Source: Variovorax brevis
Lineage (GTDB): Bacteria; Pseudomonadota; Gammaproteobacteria; Burkholderiales; Burkholderiaceae_C
Length of the DNA: 64,000 nucleotides
NCBI RefSeq assembly: GCF_030317105.1
Contig: NZ_JASZYG010000004.1
Span: forward strand, 372,001 to 436,000
Reading direction: 5' to 3'
The position numbers and the translations under genes were made by a program. Of the stretch, positions 30,235 through 39,586 are shown piece after piece. The notes beneath the pieces were generated by a model that had not been told where the DNA came from, did not search any database, and saw only the letters and a list, made by a program, of their open reading frames with translations. Positions within the stretch are counted from its first letter, which is position 1; the number at the start of each line of letters is the position of its first letter.

Positions 30235-30247
30235 GTCATCGTACAAC
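30235..30247. promoter_or_regulatory. candidate operator for the FadR-type regulator (upstream of the Bug-kdgD genes)
   Basis: GTCATCGTACAAC matches 11 of 13 positions of the reverse complement of the palindrome at 31156-31168. It lies between the end of the regulator gene and the Bug receptor start, where the promoter of the minus-strand catabolic genes is expected. Confidence 0.6.
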
Positions 30248-30286
30248 TCAACGAACGACTTGTCCAGAAAAAATCGAAACAGGATT

Positions 30287-31132
30287 TCAGCCCACCGGCG
30301 AAGGCGGCGTGGGCTGCGCTTTTTGTGCCGCTTCCTGCGCCACCCGCAGGCGCTCGCGGCTGTTTGTCAGGTGGATTCGCATGGCCGCGCGGGCTGACTC
30401 CGGATCGCGCCGCGCGATGGCTGCGTAGATCTCTTCGTGCTCGCGATTCACGCGGCTGAGGTATTCGCCGCCCTTGTCCTGGTTGCGGATCGCATGGATG
30501 CGCGTGCGCGGAATGATGGTCGTGCCCAGGTGGCTCATGATGTCCGCAAAGTACGGGTTACCCGTCGACTGCGCGATCTGCAGGTGAAATCGGAAGTCTG
30601 GCGCCACGGTATCGCCCGCTTCGGCCACGTTGCTCTCGAAGTCGTCGAGCGCCTGACGCATGGCCTGCAACTGCTCTTCCGTGCGGCGGCTGGCCGCGAG
30701 GCCGGCCGATTCGGTTTCAAGGCTGATGCGCAATTCGAGCACCGCCAGCACATCGACCGAGGTCGCGATGTCGCCGGCGTCGAGCCGGAATGCACCGCCG
30801 GCGCGCGGCTGCAGCACGAAGGTGCCGATGCCGTGATGCGTCTCGACCAGGCCGCCGGCCTGCAACTTGGACAGGGCTTCCCGCACCACCGTGCGGCTCA
30901 CCTCGTAGGCCTGCATGATTTCGGATTCGGTCGGCAATTTGTCGCCCGGGCGCAACGCCCCATCGCGAATCTTGGCGCTGAGGTCTTCTACCAAACCATG
31001 TGCCAATCCTCTTGCACGCTGGCGCGGACGCCCTACAAAGGGCGCCTGCGGGGCCGCAGGCGGGCCCCCCTCACCGGCGCTTGTCGCCGGCGTTGCATGC
31101 AGTAGGTGATTACCCGTATCGATGGACGCCAT
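30287..31132 (-). CDS. FadR-subfamily GntR transcriptional regulator of the hexuronate cluster
   Basis: The protein (281 residues from ATG 31132; ATG 31153 is also possible) has an N-terminal tail, a GntR winged helix (LSAKIRDGALRPGDKLPTESE, EVSRTVVREALSKLQAGGLV, GIGTFVL) and an all-helical FCD ligand domain. The FCD metal-site pattern is seen as DFRFHLQIAQ and later REHEEIYAAI and MRIHL. It is divergent from uronate dehydrogenase and lies between the two halves of the catabolic cluster; a hexuronate or aldarate is the likely effector. Two near-identical 13-bp sites at each end of the gene are its probable operators. Confidence 0.9.
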   Translation of the reverse strand: MASIDTGNHLLHATPATSAGEGGPPAAPQAPFVGRPRQRARGLAHGLVEDLSAKIRDGALRPGDKLPTESEIMQAYEVSRTVVREALSKLQAGGLVETHHGIGTFVLQPRAGGAFRLDAGDIATSVDVLAVLELRISLETESAGLAASRRTEEQLQAMRQALDDFESNVAEAGDTVAPDFRFHLQIAQSTGNPYFADIMSHLGTTIIPRTRIHAIRNQDKGGEYLSRVNREHEEIYAAIARRDPESARAAMRIHLTNSRERLRVAQEAAQKAQPTPPSPVG

Positions 31133-31155
31133 GCGAAGATGATAATCCCCCACGC

Positions 31156-31168
31156 GTTGTACGACAAC
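31156..31168. promoter_or_regulatory. palindromic candidate operator in the regulator/udh divergent gap
   Basis: GTTGTACGACAAC is a perfect interrupted palindrome (GTTGT, ACG, ACAAC) in the gap between the regulator start and the uronate dehydrogenase start. Shape and length fit FadR-type GntR operators. A near copy is at 30235-30247. Confidence 0.7.
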
Positions 31169-31267
31169 ATATAACTGATCTCTATTGGGTCAGAGTCAAT
31201 CGAAACAGGATGCATCAGTCAACGGAAAGACCGGACTGATGCCAGCTTCAGGACCGCTTTTTAAAAC

Positions 31268-32083
31268 ATGTCAAATTCAGAGCGCAAAGTCGCCCGACTT
31301 CTCCTCACCGGCGCCGCCGGCGGCTTGGGCAAGGTGCTTCGCGAGCGTCTTCGCCCGTACGCCGACGTCATTCGCCTTTCCGACGTCGCCGAGATGGCGC
31401 CAGCGCAGGGCCCGAACGAAGAAGTGGTGCCCTGCAACCTGGCCGACAAAGCCGCGGTGGACGCACTCGTGGCCGGCTGCGATGCGATCGTGCATCTGGG
31501 CGGCGTTTCGGTGGAGCGCCCTTTCGAGGAAATCCTCGAAGCCAACATCAAGGGCATCTTCAACCTGTATGAAGGCGCGCGCCGCCATGGCGTCAAGCGC
31601 GTGGTGTTCGCCAGTTCGAACCACGTCATCGGCTTCTACAAGCAGGATGAGCGCATCGACGCCCATGCTCCGCGCCGGCCCGATGGCTACTACGGCCTGT
31701 CGAAGGCCTTCGGCGAGGACATGGCGCAGTTCTACTTCGACCGCTATGGCATCGAAACCGTCAGCATCCGCATCGGTTCGTCCTTCCCCGAGCCGCTCAA
31801 TCGCCGGATGATGAGTTCGTGGCTGAGCTTCCGCGACCTGACGACGCTGATGGAAAAGTCGCTCTTCACGCCTGGCGTGAAGCACACGGTGGCCTACGGC
31901 ATGTCGGACAACAAGGTCGTGTGGTGGGACAACAGCGCCGCCGCGCACCTGGGATTCAAGCCGCAAGACAGCTCTGAAGTATTCCGCGACAAGGTCGAGG
32001 CGCAGCCTCCCGTGGCCCCCACCGATCCCAATGCCATCTACCAGGGCGGCGCGTTCACCGCGCAAGGCCCTTTCGGCGACTGA
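31268..32083 (+). CDS. udh: NAD-dependent uronate dehydrogenase
   Basis: Udh oxidises D-galacturonate or D-glucuronate to the aldarolactone, the first step of the oxidative route. The 271-residue protein has the SDR nucleotide motif TGAAGGLG (14-21), the [12 protein letters not shown] segment with catalytic Ser, and YYGLSK (Y142, K146). The whole sequence reads like the Pseudomonas/Agrobacterium Udh proteins I know ([34 protein letters not shown]). It heads the plus-strand arm, just after the palindromic operator, and is followed by the TRAP genes. Confidence 0.95.
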   Translation: MSNSERKVARLLLTGAAGGLGKVLRERLRPYADVIRLSDVAEMAPAQGPNEEVVPCNLADKAAVDALVAGCDAIVHLGGVSVERPFEEILEANIKGIFNLYEGARRHGVKRVVFASSNHVIGFYKQDERIDAHAPRRPDGYYGLSKAFGEDMAQFYFDRYGIETVSIRIGSSFPEPLNRRMMSSWLSFRDLTTLMEKSLFTPGVKHTVAYGMSDNKVVWWDNSAAAHLGFKPQDSSEVFRDKVEAQPPVAPTDPNAIYQGGAFTAQGPFGD

Positions 32084-32132
32084 TACGCCACCACCCGCTT
32101 TCACTTTTTTCGACAACCAAAGAGGACGACAA

Positions 32133-33110
32133 ATGAAACTCCGACGCTCCCTGATCGCACTGGCCGCCTTTGCTGCCGCGACCCTCACCGGCATCGGCGC
32201 CCAGGCCACCGAATTCCGCTCGGCGGACATCCACCCGGACGACTATCCGACAGTGACGGCGGTCAAGTTCATGGGCGAGCGCCTCAAGGAACTGTCCGGC
32301 GGCAAGGACACCATCAAGGTGTTCAACAACAGCGCGCTGGGCCAGGAAAAGGACACCATCGAGCAGACAAAGATCGGCGCCCTGGCCATGGTGCGCGTGA
32401 ACATCGCGCCCATGAACAACATCTGCCCCGAGACGCAGGTGCCGACCATGCCCTTCCTGTTCCGCTCGGTCGACCATCTGCACAAGGTGCTGGACGGCCC
32501 GATCGGCGAGGAGATCCTGAAGTCGTGCGAGAAGCAGGGCTTCGTGGGCCTGGCCTACTACGACAGCGGCGCACGCTCGATGTTCACCGCCAAGAAGCCG
32601 GTGCGCTCCTTCGCCGACATGAAGGGCATGAAGATCCGCGTTCAGCAGTCTGACCTGTGGGTGTCGATGCTCGAAGCCATGGGCGCCAACGCCACGCCGA
32701 TGCCGATGGGCGAGGTCTACACCGGCCTGAAGACCGGCCTGATCGATGGCGCCGAGAACAACTACCCCACCTACGAAAGCGCACGCGCCTTCGAAGTGGC
32801 CAAGTACTACTCGAAGACCGAGCACTCGATGGCCCCCGAAGTGCTGCTCTTCTCCAAGCGCGTGTGGGACAAGCTCTCGCCGGAAGAGCAAGGCTGGCTG
32901 CGCCAGGCGGCGAAGGAATCGGTGCCCTACATGCGCAAGCAGTGGGAAGCACGTGAAATCAAGTCGCTCGCGACGGTGAAGGCGGGCGGCGCCGAGATCA
33001 TCGACGTCGACAAGGCCCCGTTCCAGGCAGCGATGAAGCCGGTGTATGAGAAGTTCATCACCGACGCCAAGCTGAAGGACCTGGTCAAGCGCGTCCAGGA
33101 CACGAAGTAA
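32133..33110 (+). CDS. TRAP transporter solute-binding subunit (DctP family)
   Basis: The 325-residue periplasmic receptor has a signal peptide ending at GIGAQA and TRAP-P landmarks: a first helix with [15 protein letters not shown], the segment [19 protein letters not shown], and [46 protein letters not shown], where the Arg contacts the ligand carboxylate. In this context the ligand is probably galacturonate/glucuronate or an aldarate. An element with two hairpins separates it from the small membrane subunit gene. Confidence 0.94.
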   Translation: MKLRRSLIALAAFAAATLTGIGAQATEFRSADIHPDDYPTVTAVKFMGERLKELSGGKDTIKVFNNSALGQEKDTIEQTKIGALAMVRVNIAPMNNICPETQVPTMPFLFRSVDHLHKVLDGPIGEEILKSCEKQGFVGLAYYDSGARSMFTAKKPVRSFADMKGMKIRVQQSDLWVSMLEAMGANATPMPMGEVYTGLKTGLIDGAENNYPTYESARAFEVAKYYSKTEHSMAPEVLLFSKRVWDKLSPEEQGWLRQAAKESVPYMRKQWEAREIKSLATVKAGGAEIIDVDKAPFQAAMKPVYEKFITDAKLKDLVKRVQDTK

Positions 33111-33120
33111 ATGACCTCAC

Positions 33121-33217
33121 TCCTTCCCCTGCCGGGGGAAGGCCGGGATGGGGGCATGCATGCGCGACAAGGATGCGCCGCGCGCCCCCACCCCTACCCT
33201 CCCCCGGCGGGGGAGGG
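33121..33217. repeat. two-hairpin intergenic element between TRAP P and Q genes
   Basis: The element begins with CCTTCCCC/GGGGAAGG (8-bp stem, 33122-33142), continues through GGGATGGGGGCA, and ends with CCCTCCCCC/GGGGGAGGG (9-bp stem, 33197-33217) just before the Q gene's ribosome site. The first 36 bases match 33 of 36 positions at 54283-54318. It appears to be a dispersed intergenic repeat. Confidence 0.75.
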
Positions 33218-33234
33218 AGAAAAAAGAAAACACC

Positions 33235-33723
33235 ATGTACACCAAAATCTGCCGCACGCTCGCGCGTGCCTGCATGTGGCTGGGCATCTTCGGGCTCGTC
33301 GCAGTGATCTGCGCCGTGAGCTGGCAGGTGTTCGGCCGCTACGTGCTCAACAACACACCCACCTGGGCCGAGAGCCTCGCCCTGCTGCTGGTGCTTTACG
33401 TCACGATGTTCGGCGTGGCCGTTGGCGTGCGTGACGCCGGGCACATCGGTCTCGAATCCTTCCTCGTGCTCGCGCCCGACTGGCTGCGCCTGAAGATGGA
33501 ATACCTCATCCACGCGCTGATCCTGCTGTTCGGCATCGCGATGGCCATGGGCTGCGGCGAGTTGGCGATCTCCGTGTGGGACTACCGCCTGCCGACGCTG
33601 TGGATCTCGGAAGGCTGGAAATACGTGCCGGCGACGATCGCCGGCGTGCTGATCGTCATGTTCTCCATTGAACACATCATCGCCCTGGCCAAAGGCCAGG
33701 AAGTAGAACCCGCCTGGGGCTGA
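33235..33723 (+). CDS. TRAP transporter small permease subunit (DctQ family)
   Basis: The 162-residue protein has four predicted helices and the DctQ pattern VSWQVFGRYVLNNTPTWAESLALLL, with GVRDAGHIGLESF after the second helix. It bridges the receptor-docking and transport subunits of the TRAP complex. ATG 33235 begins the first helix; the frame extends upstream into the repeat element but that part is not coding-like. The large subunit follows after eight bases. Confidence 0.92.
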   Translation: MYTKICRTLARACMWLGIFGLVAVICAVSWQVFGRYVLNNTPTWAESLALLLVLYVTMFGVAVGVRDAGHIGLESFLVLAPDWLRLKMEYLIHALILLFGIAMAMGCGELAISVWDYRLPTLWISEGWKYVPATIAGVLIVMFSIEHIIALAKGQEVEPAWG

Positions 33724-33731
33724 GCACTGCA

Positions 33732-35027
33732 ATGACTATTCCGCTCCTTATCCTGTGCGTGTCCTTCACGCTGTTCCTCTTGCTCGGCGTGCCGGTCGCG
33801 TTCTCGATCGGCCTCTCCGCCCTGTCCACGCTGCTGTATGAAGGCCTGCCGCTGGCGGTGGGCTTCCAGCAGATGACATCGGGCATGGGCATCTTCTCGT
33901 TCCTGGCCATTCCCTTCTTCATCTTTGCCGGCGAGCTGATGCTCTACGGCGGCATCGCCGATCGCATCGTCAACTTCGCGCGTGCGCTGGTCGGCCATGT
34001 GCGCGGCGGCCTGGGCATGTCGAACGTGGTGGCTTGCACGCTGTTCGGCGGCGTCTCGGGTTCGCCCGTGGCGGACGTCTCGGCCATGGGCGCCGTGATG
34101 ATCCCGATGATGAAGAAAGAGGGCTACCACGCGGACTACGCCGTCAACGTGACGACGCACGCTGCCCTGGTGGGCGCGCTGATGCCGACCAGCCACAACC
34201 TCATCATCTATTCGCTCGCAGCGGGCGGCAAGGTGTCGATCGCGGCGCTGATCCTGGCGTGCCTGTTGCCGGCGGCGGTGCTGACCATCAGCAATCTGGC
34301 GGCCGCCTACCTGGTCGCGGTGAAGCGCGGCTACCCCGCCGGCACCTTCCCGGGCTGGAGCATCGTGGCGCGTTCGTTCGCGGCGGCGTTGCCGGGCCTG
34401 TTCATCGTCGTGCTGATCCTGGGCGGCATCCTGTCGGGCGTGTTCACGGCCACCGAATCGGCCGCCGTGGCCGTGCTGTATGCATTGGCGCTCACGATCT
34501 TCGTGTACCGCACGCTCAAGTGGGAACACTTCGTCAAGGCCGCCTCGAAGGCCGTGCGCACCACCGGCGTGATCCTGCTGCTGATCGGCATCTCAAGCAC
34601 CTTCGGCTACCTCATCAGCCTGTATGGCGTGGCGGAACTCACGGGCCAGATGCTGTCGCAGATCACGACCACGCCGTGGATGATCTTCCTGCTGATCAAC
34701 ATCATCCTGTTCGTGCTGGGCACCTTCCTGGACATGGCCGCGACCATCCTGCTGTGCACGCCGATCTTCCTGCCGATCGCGCAGCAGTACGGCATGACCT
34801 CGGTGCAGTTCGGCGTGGTGATGCTGATCAACTGCGCGCTGGGCCTGAACACCCCGCCGGTGGGCACGACGCAGTTCGTGGGTTGCGCCATTGGCGGCGT
34901 GTCGGTCGGCACGGTGATGAAGACCATCTGGCCCTTCTATGGCGCGCTGATTTTTGCGCTGGGCGTGGTGACTTTCGTGCCCGCGTTCTCCACATGGCTC
35001 CCGGGCCTCTATATGGTGGTGAAATAA
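33732..35027 (+). CDS. TRAP transporter large permease subunit (DctM family)
   Basis: The 431-residue protein contains about 12 helices with the elevator-type repeats of DctM: FLAIPFFIFAGELM, CTLFGGVSGSPVADVSAMGAVMIP, ESAAVAVLYAL, GTFLDMAATILLCTPIFLPI and GLNTPPVGTTQF, the last two forming the sodium and substrate sites. It is a sodium-driven secondary transporter when assembled with P and Q. The stop is four bases before the lactonase gene, indicating one transcript. Confidence 0.95.
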   Translation: MTIPLLILCVSFTLFLLLGVPVAFSIGLSALSTLLYEGLPLAVGFQQMTSGMGIFSFLAIPFFIFAGELMLYGGIADRIVNFARALVGHVRGGLGMSNVVACTLFGGVSGSPVADVSAMGAVMIPMMKKEGYHADYAVNVTTHAALVGALMPTSHNLIIYSLAAGGKVSIAALILACLLPAAVLTISNLAAAYLVAVKRGYPAGTFPGWSIVARSFAAALPGLFIVVLILGGILSGVFTATESAAVAVLYALALTIFVYRTLKWEHFVKAASKAVRTTGVILLLIGISSTFGYLISLYGVAELTGQMLSQITTTPWMIFLLINIILFVLGTFLDMAATILLCTPIFLPIAQQYGMTSVQFGVVMLINCALGLNTPPVGTTQFVGCAIGGVSVGTVMKTIWPFYGALIFALGVVTFVPAFSTWLPGLYMVVK

Positions 35028-35031
35028 GCGC

Positions 35032-36042
35032 ATGTTTGCGGTCTACGTTTCCAACTCCGACAGTGGCGACATCTCGGTCCTGCGCCTGGATCCGGCGCAA
35101 GGCACGCTGACGCCGATTCAAAGCATGGCCGTGGGCGGCGCCGTGATGCCGATGGCGCTCAGTCCGAAGCGCGATCGCCTCTACGCGGTCCGTCGCTCGG
35201 AACCGCACGAGGCGCTGAGCTTTGCCATCGATCCCCGGAGCGGCGAACTCCGTGCGCTGGGCGCCGGGGCACTGCCGCAAAGCATGGCCTACGCCTCGAC
35301 GGACCGCAGCGGCCGCTACCTGTTCACCGGCTCCTACGGCGGCCACCAGATTGCCGTCAACACCATCGATGCCGATGGCGTTGCAGGCGCCACGCAACAG
35401 GTGTTGCCGACCGGGCAAAACGCGCACGCCATCGTGGCGGACCCGTCGAACCGCTTTGTCTTCGTGCCCTGCCTTGGCGGTCGCGTGGTGATGCAGTTCG
35501 ACTTCGATGCTGCAACAGGCCGACTCACGCCCCACAAGCCGGCTGCCTTTGCGCCGCACGACGATGCGAGCCCGCGCCATCTGGTGTTCAGCCCGGACGC
35601 GCGCTTTGTCTATCTCTTGAACGAACTGGACGGCACGGTCGACGTGCTCGCCTTCGATTCGGCTGCCGGCACGCTGAGCACGGTGCAAACCATCAGCGCC
35701 ATGCCGCCGGCGTTCAGCGACAAGCCATGGGCCGCGGACATTCACCTCACGCCGGACGGTCGCTTTCTCTACACCTGCGAACGGCGTTCGAACACGATTG
35801 CGGCCTTCCGCGTGGATGCCGCAAGCGGCACGCTGTCGCTCATCGGCCACGTGGACACCGAAGCGCAACCGCGCGGCTTCAACGTCACACCGGACGGTCG
35901 CTTCCTGATCGCGTCGGGGCAGCTCTCCGACCGGCTTCGCCTGTACGCCATCGACCCGCAATCCGGCGCGCTGAGCGTGCTGGGCGACGCGCCCGCGGGC
36001 AAGGGCGCCAACTGGGTCGAGACGCTCGCGCTGGTGGACTGA
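35032..36042 (+). CDS. beta-propeller lactonase (Pgl-family), predicted aldarolactonase
   Basis: The 336-residue protein is a seven-bladed propeller of the 6-phosphogluconolactonase/3-carboxymuconate cyclase family: repeated blades of the type [54 protein letters not shown] and [16 protein letters not shown]. It sits between the TRAP genes and galactarate dehydratase, where opening of the lactone released by uronate dehydrogenase is needed. Specificity for galactaro- or glucarolactone is inferred from context. No signal peptide, so cytoplasmic. Confidence 0.88.
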   Translation: MFAVYVSNSDSGDISVLRLDPAQGTLTPIQSMAVGGAVMPMALSPKRDRLYAVRRSEPHEALSFAIDPRSGELRALGAGALPQSMAYASTDRSGRYLFTGSYGGHQIAVNTIDADGVAGATQQVLPTGQNAHAIVADPSNRFVFVPCLGGRVVMQFDFDAATGRLTPHKPAAFAPHDDASPRHLVFSPDARFVYLLNELDGTVDVLAFDSAAGTLSTVQTISAMPPAFSDKPWAADIHLTPDGRFLYTCERRSNTIAAFRVDAASGTLSLIGHVDTEAQPRGFNVTPDGRFLIASGQLSDRLRLYAIDPQSGALSVLGDAPAGKGANWVETLALVD

Positions 36043-36047
36043 CACAG

Positions 36048-37637
36048 ATGTCTGCGACCACCAGTTCCGCCCCGCTCTACATCACGATGCACGAACGCGA
36101 CAACGTCGCGATCGTGGCCAACGATGGCGGCTTGCCGGCGGGCACCGTGTTTGCCTCGGGCCTCAAGCTGATCGACAAGGTGCCGCAGGGCCACAAGGTG
36201 GCGCTGGTCGACCTGCCGGCCGGCTCGCCGGTGCTGCGCTACAACGTGGTCATCGGCCGCACCAACCGCGACCTGCCGGCTGGAAGCTGGGTGCACGAGC
36301 GCCTGCTCGACATGCCCGACGCCCGCTCGCTCGAAGGCCTGCCCATTTCCACCGTGAAGGCGCCCGTGCAGCCGCCGCTGGAGGGCTACACCTTCGAGGG
36401 CTACCGCAACGCCGACGGCTCGGTGGGCACGCGCAACATCCTGGCCATCACGCAGACGGTGCAGTGCGTGGCCGGCGTCACCGACTTCGCGGTGAGTCGC
36501 ATCAAGGCCGAACTGCTGCCCAAGTACCCCCACGTCGATGACGTGGTCGGTCTGGCGCACAGCTACGGCTGCGGTGTGGCCATCGACGCGCCCGACGCCA
36601 TCATTCCCATCCGCACGCTGCGCAACATCAGCCTCAACCCCAACTTTGGCGGCGAAGTGATGGTGATCAGCCTGGGCTGCGAGAAGCTGCAGCCTGAGCG
36701 CCTGTTGCCACCCGGCAGCTTCCCGTTGGTGGACGAACGCAATGTGGCCGACGTGGGCTCCAGCGCCGACGCCCGGCTCGACGTGGTCTGCCTGCAGGAC
36801 GACGCGCACGTCGGCTTCATGTCGATGATCGATTCGATCATGGCGCAGGCCGAGGAGCATCTGGAGCGCCTGAACGCCCGTCGCCGCGAGACGGTGCCGG
36901 CCAGCGAACTCGTGGTCGGCGTGCAGTGCGGCGGCAGCGATGCCTTTTCGGGCGTCACCGCCAACCCAGCCGTGGGCTTTTGCACCGACCTGCTGGTGCG
37001 CGCCGGCGCCACCGTGATGTTCTCGGAAGTCACCGAGGTGCGCGACGGCATCGACCAGCTCACCTCGCGCGCATCGTCGCCCGAGGTGGCGCAAGCCATG
37101 ATTCGCGAGATGGCCTGGTACGACAACTACCTGGAAAAAGGCCGCGTCGACCGCAGCGCCAACACGACGCCGGGCAACAAGAAGGGTGGCCTGTCGAACA
37201 TCGTCGAGAAGGCGATGGGCTCGATCATCAAGAGCGGCAGCAGCGCCATCTCGGGCGTGGTCCCGCCGGGAGAAAAGGCCCGGCAAAAGGGCCTGCTCTA
37301 CGCGGCAACGCCCGCCAGCGACTTCATTTGCGGCACGCTGCAACTGGCGGCCGGCATGAACTTGCACGTGTTCACGACCGGCCGCGGCACGCCCTACGGC
37401 TTGGCGGAAGTGCCCGTCATCAAGGTGGCCACGCGCAGCGATCTCGCGCGCCGCTGGCACGACCTGATGGACATCAACGCCGGACGCATTGCAGACGGCA
37501 GCGCAAGCATCGAGGACGTGGGCTGGGAGATGTTCCAGCTGATGCTCGATGTCGCGAGCGGACGCAAGAAGACCTGGGCGGAGCAGTGGAAGCTGCACAA
37601 CGCGCTGGTTCTGTTCAATCCCGCACCCGTGACCTGA
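36048..37637 (+). CDS. garD: galactarate dehydratase (UxaA/GarD family)
   Basis: The 529-residue protein has an N-terminal SAF-like domain ([21 protein letters not shown]), then the large altronate/galactarate dehydratase domain: [63 protein letters not shown] and the C-terminal [23 protein letters not shown]. Conserved cysteines (C-G in HSYGCG, LGCE, QCGGSD) are the expected iron ligands. It converts galactarate to 5-dehydro-4-deoxyglucarate, the KdgD substrate. Altronate dehydratase is less likely because no other isomerase-pathway gene is present. Confidence 0.9.
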   Translation: MSATTSSAPLYITMHERDNVAIVANDGGLPAGTVFASGLKLIDKVPQGHKVALVDLPAGSPVLRYNVVIGRTNRDLPAGSWVHERLLDMPDARSLEGLPISTVKAPVQPPLEGYTFEGYRNADGSVGTRNILAITQTVQCVAGVTDFAVSRIKAELLPKYPHVDDVVGLAHSYGCGVAIDAPDAIIPIRTLRNISLNPNFGGEVMVISLGCEKLQPERLLPPGSFPLVDERNVADVGSSADARLDVVCLQDDAHVGFMSMIDSIMAQAEEHLERLNARRRETVPASELVVGVQCGGSDAFSGVTANPAVGFCTDLLVRAGATVMFSEVTEVRDGIDQLTSRASSPEVAQAMIREMAWYDNYLEKGRVDRSANTTPGNKKGGLSNIVEKAMGSIIKSGSSAISGVVPPGEKARQKGLLYAATPASDFICGTLQLAAGMNLHVFTTGRGTPYGLAEVPVIKVATRSDLARRWHDLMDINAGRIADGSASIEDVGWEMFQLMLDVASGRKKTWAEQWKLHNALVLFNPAPVT

Positions 37638-37664
37638 ACCCTCCCGCCTGACCAAAGGAAACCC

Positions 37665-38429
37665 ATGGACGACCTGAAGGGCAAAACAGCACTCATCACC
37701 GGCGCCAGCACGGGCATCGGCGCAGCCGTCGCCATCGATTTCGCGGCGCGCGGCATGCGCGTGGCGGTGCACTACAACAGCTCGGCCGACGCTGCGAACA
37801 AGGTGGTTGCGGACATCGTCGCCGCCGGTGGCGAAGCTTTCGCCGTTCAAGGCGACGTGCGCGACACTGCGGCCATCCGCCGCGTCGTCAAGGAATCGAA
37901 CGATCGCCTTGGCAGCATCGACGTGCTGGTCAACAACGCCGGCAGCCTGGTCAAGCGCGCGCCGATTGCGGAGATGACCGACGAGATGTTCGATGAGATC
38001 CTGCACATCAACGCACGCTCGGTGGTCGCTTTCTGCCGCGAGGTGGTGCCGCTCATGCGCGCGCAGGGCCGGGGCGGCAACATCATCAACGTGACGTCGG
38101 TGGCGGCTCGAAACGGCGGGGGTCCGGGCGCATTTCTTTATGCGGGCTCCAAGGGTTTCGTGAGCACGGTGACGCACGGATTGGCCAAGGAACTGGTGCC
38201 CGACCGCATCCGCGTGAATGCCGTCGCGCCGGGCGTGATCCAGACGCCCTTCCAGGACCGCTTCTCGACCCCGCAGATGATGGAAAGCTTCAGGGCCTCC
38301 ATTCCGATGGGCCGCATCGGCGAGCCGCAGGAATGCGTGGGTGCCTTCGTCTTCCTGGCTTCCGACAAGCTGTCGGGCTACGTGACCGGGCAGATCCTCG
38401 AGGTGAACGGCGGGCAGTACATGCCCTGA
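37665..38429 (+). CDS. SDR-family oxidoreductase of the hexuronate operon
   Basis: The 254-residue classical short-chain dehydrogenase has TGASTGIG for the coenzyme, NNAG, the catalytic Ser in VTSVAARNG with YAGSK, and a C-terminal GYVTGQILEVNGGQYMP. It is the last gene of the plus-strand operon, 28 bases after garD. No step of the linear uronate-to-oxoglutarate route lacks an enzyme, so it may handle a side substrate such as a keto-aldonate. NADP preference is suggested by the basic HYNSS region but unproven. Confidence 0.9.
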   Translation: MDDLKGKTALITGASTGIGAAVAIDFAARGMRVAVHYNSSADAANKVVADIVAAGGEAFAVQGDVRDTAAIRRVVKESNDRLGSIDVLVNNAGSLVKRAPIAEMTDEMFDEILHINARSVVAFCREVVPLMRAQGRGGNIINVTSVAARNGGGPGAFLYAGSKGFVSTVTHGLAKELVPDRIRVNAVAPGVIQTPFQDRFSTPQMMESFRASIPMGRIGEPQECVGAFVFLASDKLSGYVTGQILEVNGGQYMP

Positions 38430-38500
38430 CAGGCTGCCGGCGCCCCGCCGCTTCACGCAAGCGGGACGCCGGCCGACTCGTCCCACAGCGCCCCGCCCGA

Positions 38501-38506
38501 TAGAAT
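38501..38506 (+). promoter_or_regulatory. putative -10 box (TAGAAT) for psd
   Basis: TAGAAT lies 31 bases before the TTG start of psd. The -35 region is GC-rich without a clear hexamer. Confidence 0.35.
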
Positions 38507-38536
38507 CGCGCTCCCCCTCTCAAAGGCCGCGCCGTT

Positions 38537-39388
38537 TTGTCCGATCGTTTTTCCGTCCTTCCGCAATACCTGATTCCCAAGCAGGCACTCACGTCTTTTG
38601 CCGGATGGGTCGCAGGCAAGGAGCGTGGAGACGTCACGACGTGGATCGTGCGGCGCTTTGTCGCCAAGTACGGCGTCGACATGAACGAGGCGGCCGAGCC
38701 GGACATCTCGCGCTACGCCAGCTTCAACGACTTCTTTACCCGCGCGCTCAAGCCGGGTGTGCGGCCGATTGCCGACGCCGATCTCGTGTCGCCGGTGGAC
38801 GGCGGCATCAGCCAGTTCGGCCCCATCGAGGGCGACCAGATCTACCAGGCCAAGGGCCACGCTTTCTCCACGACGGCGCTGGTGGGCGGCGACGCCGCGC
38901 TGGCGGCGCAGTTTGCCAACGGCAGTTTTTCCAACCTCTACCTGAGTCCGCGCGACTACCACCGCATCCATATGCCCTGCGACGGGCGGCTGATGCGCAT
39001 GATTCACGTGCCGGGCGACCTCTTCTCGGTCAACCCGACGACGGCGCGCGGCGTGCCGGGCCTCTTTGCGCGCAACGAGCGCGTGGTGTGCGTGTTCGAC
39101 ACGGCACGCGGGCCCTTCGTGCTGGTGCTGGTGGGCGCGACGATCGTCGGCAGCATGGCCACGGTGTGGCATGGCGTGGTCAATCCGCCACGCGCCAAGG
39201 AAGTGCGCGAGTGGCACTACGCGGACCAGCAGATCGTGCTGCGCAAGGGCGAGGAGATGGGCCGCTTCCTGCTCGGTTCGACGGTCGTCATGCTGTTTCC
39301 GCCGCCGCGCGTCAGCTTCAATCCGGCATGGGCGCCGGGAGGTCCAGTGCGTCTTGGCGAAGTCATGGGTCACTTTCCCCGCGCCTGA
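38537..39388 (+). CDS. psd: phosphatidylserine decarboxylase proenzyme
   Basis: Psd makes phosphatidylethanolamine at the inner membrane. The 283-residue proenzyme carries the self-cleavage motif LGST at 246-249 (Ser248 becomes the pyruvoyl group) and the Asp-His-Ser triad elements SPVDG (D88) and YHRIHMP (H142, H145). The start is TTG 38537. It stands alone between the hexuronate operon and a small regulator gene. The length matches the canonical proteobacterial enzyme. Confidence 0.96.
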   Translation: MSDRFSVLPQYLIPKQALTSFAGWVAGKERGDVTTWIVRRFVAKYGVDMNEAAEPDISRYASFNDFFTRALKPGVRPIADADLVSPVDGGISQFGPIEGDQIYQAKGHAFSTTALVGGDAALAAQFANGSFSNLYLSPRDYHRIHMPCDGRLMRMIHVPGDLFSVNPTTARGVPGLFARNERVVCVFDTARGPFVLVLVGATIVGSMATVWHGVVNPPRAKEVREWHYADQQIVLRKGEEMGRFLLGSTVVMLFPPPRVSFNPAWAPGGPVRLGEVMGHFPRA

Positions 39389-39427
39389 GGCGGCCGCGCC
39401 ACAGGCCGCAGCCAGCCTGATCCGGCA

Positions 39428-39466
39428 GCTACAAAACTCGTAGCAGAGCGCTTTTTGCGCTATAGT
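39428..39466 (+). promoter_or_regulatory. two small hairpins with a TATAGT box upstream of the HxlR-like gene
   Basis: GCTAC/GTAGC (39428-39444) and AGCGC/GCGCT around five T (39447-39461) are followed directly by TATAGT (39461-39466), a -10-like hexamer. The hairpin pair resembles repeats I have seen before Comamonadaceae genes. The promoter call is tentative. Confidence 0.4.
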
Positions 39467-39586
39467 CGCCGGCCGATTCGCCGCACGCTGTGTCGAACCG
39501 AACACACACGACCAAAGGCCCCTGCGAAGGGCCTGCAACACCGGATGCGCCGGGACGCCCAAAAGAAGCCAGAGGAGACACGCCCG

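Noticed and set aside
35769..38486. Very long antisense open frame across the lactonase, galactarate dehydratase and SDR genes
   Set aside because: It mirrors the GC-rich codon bias of the real genes on the other strand, with a His/Val/Ala-rich product lacking motifs; similar shadows lie opposite dnaK and the FAD monooxygenase.
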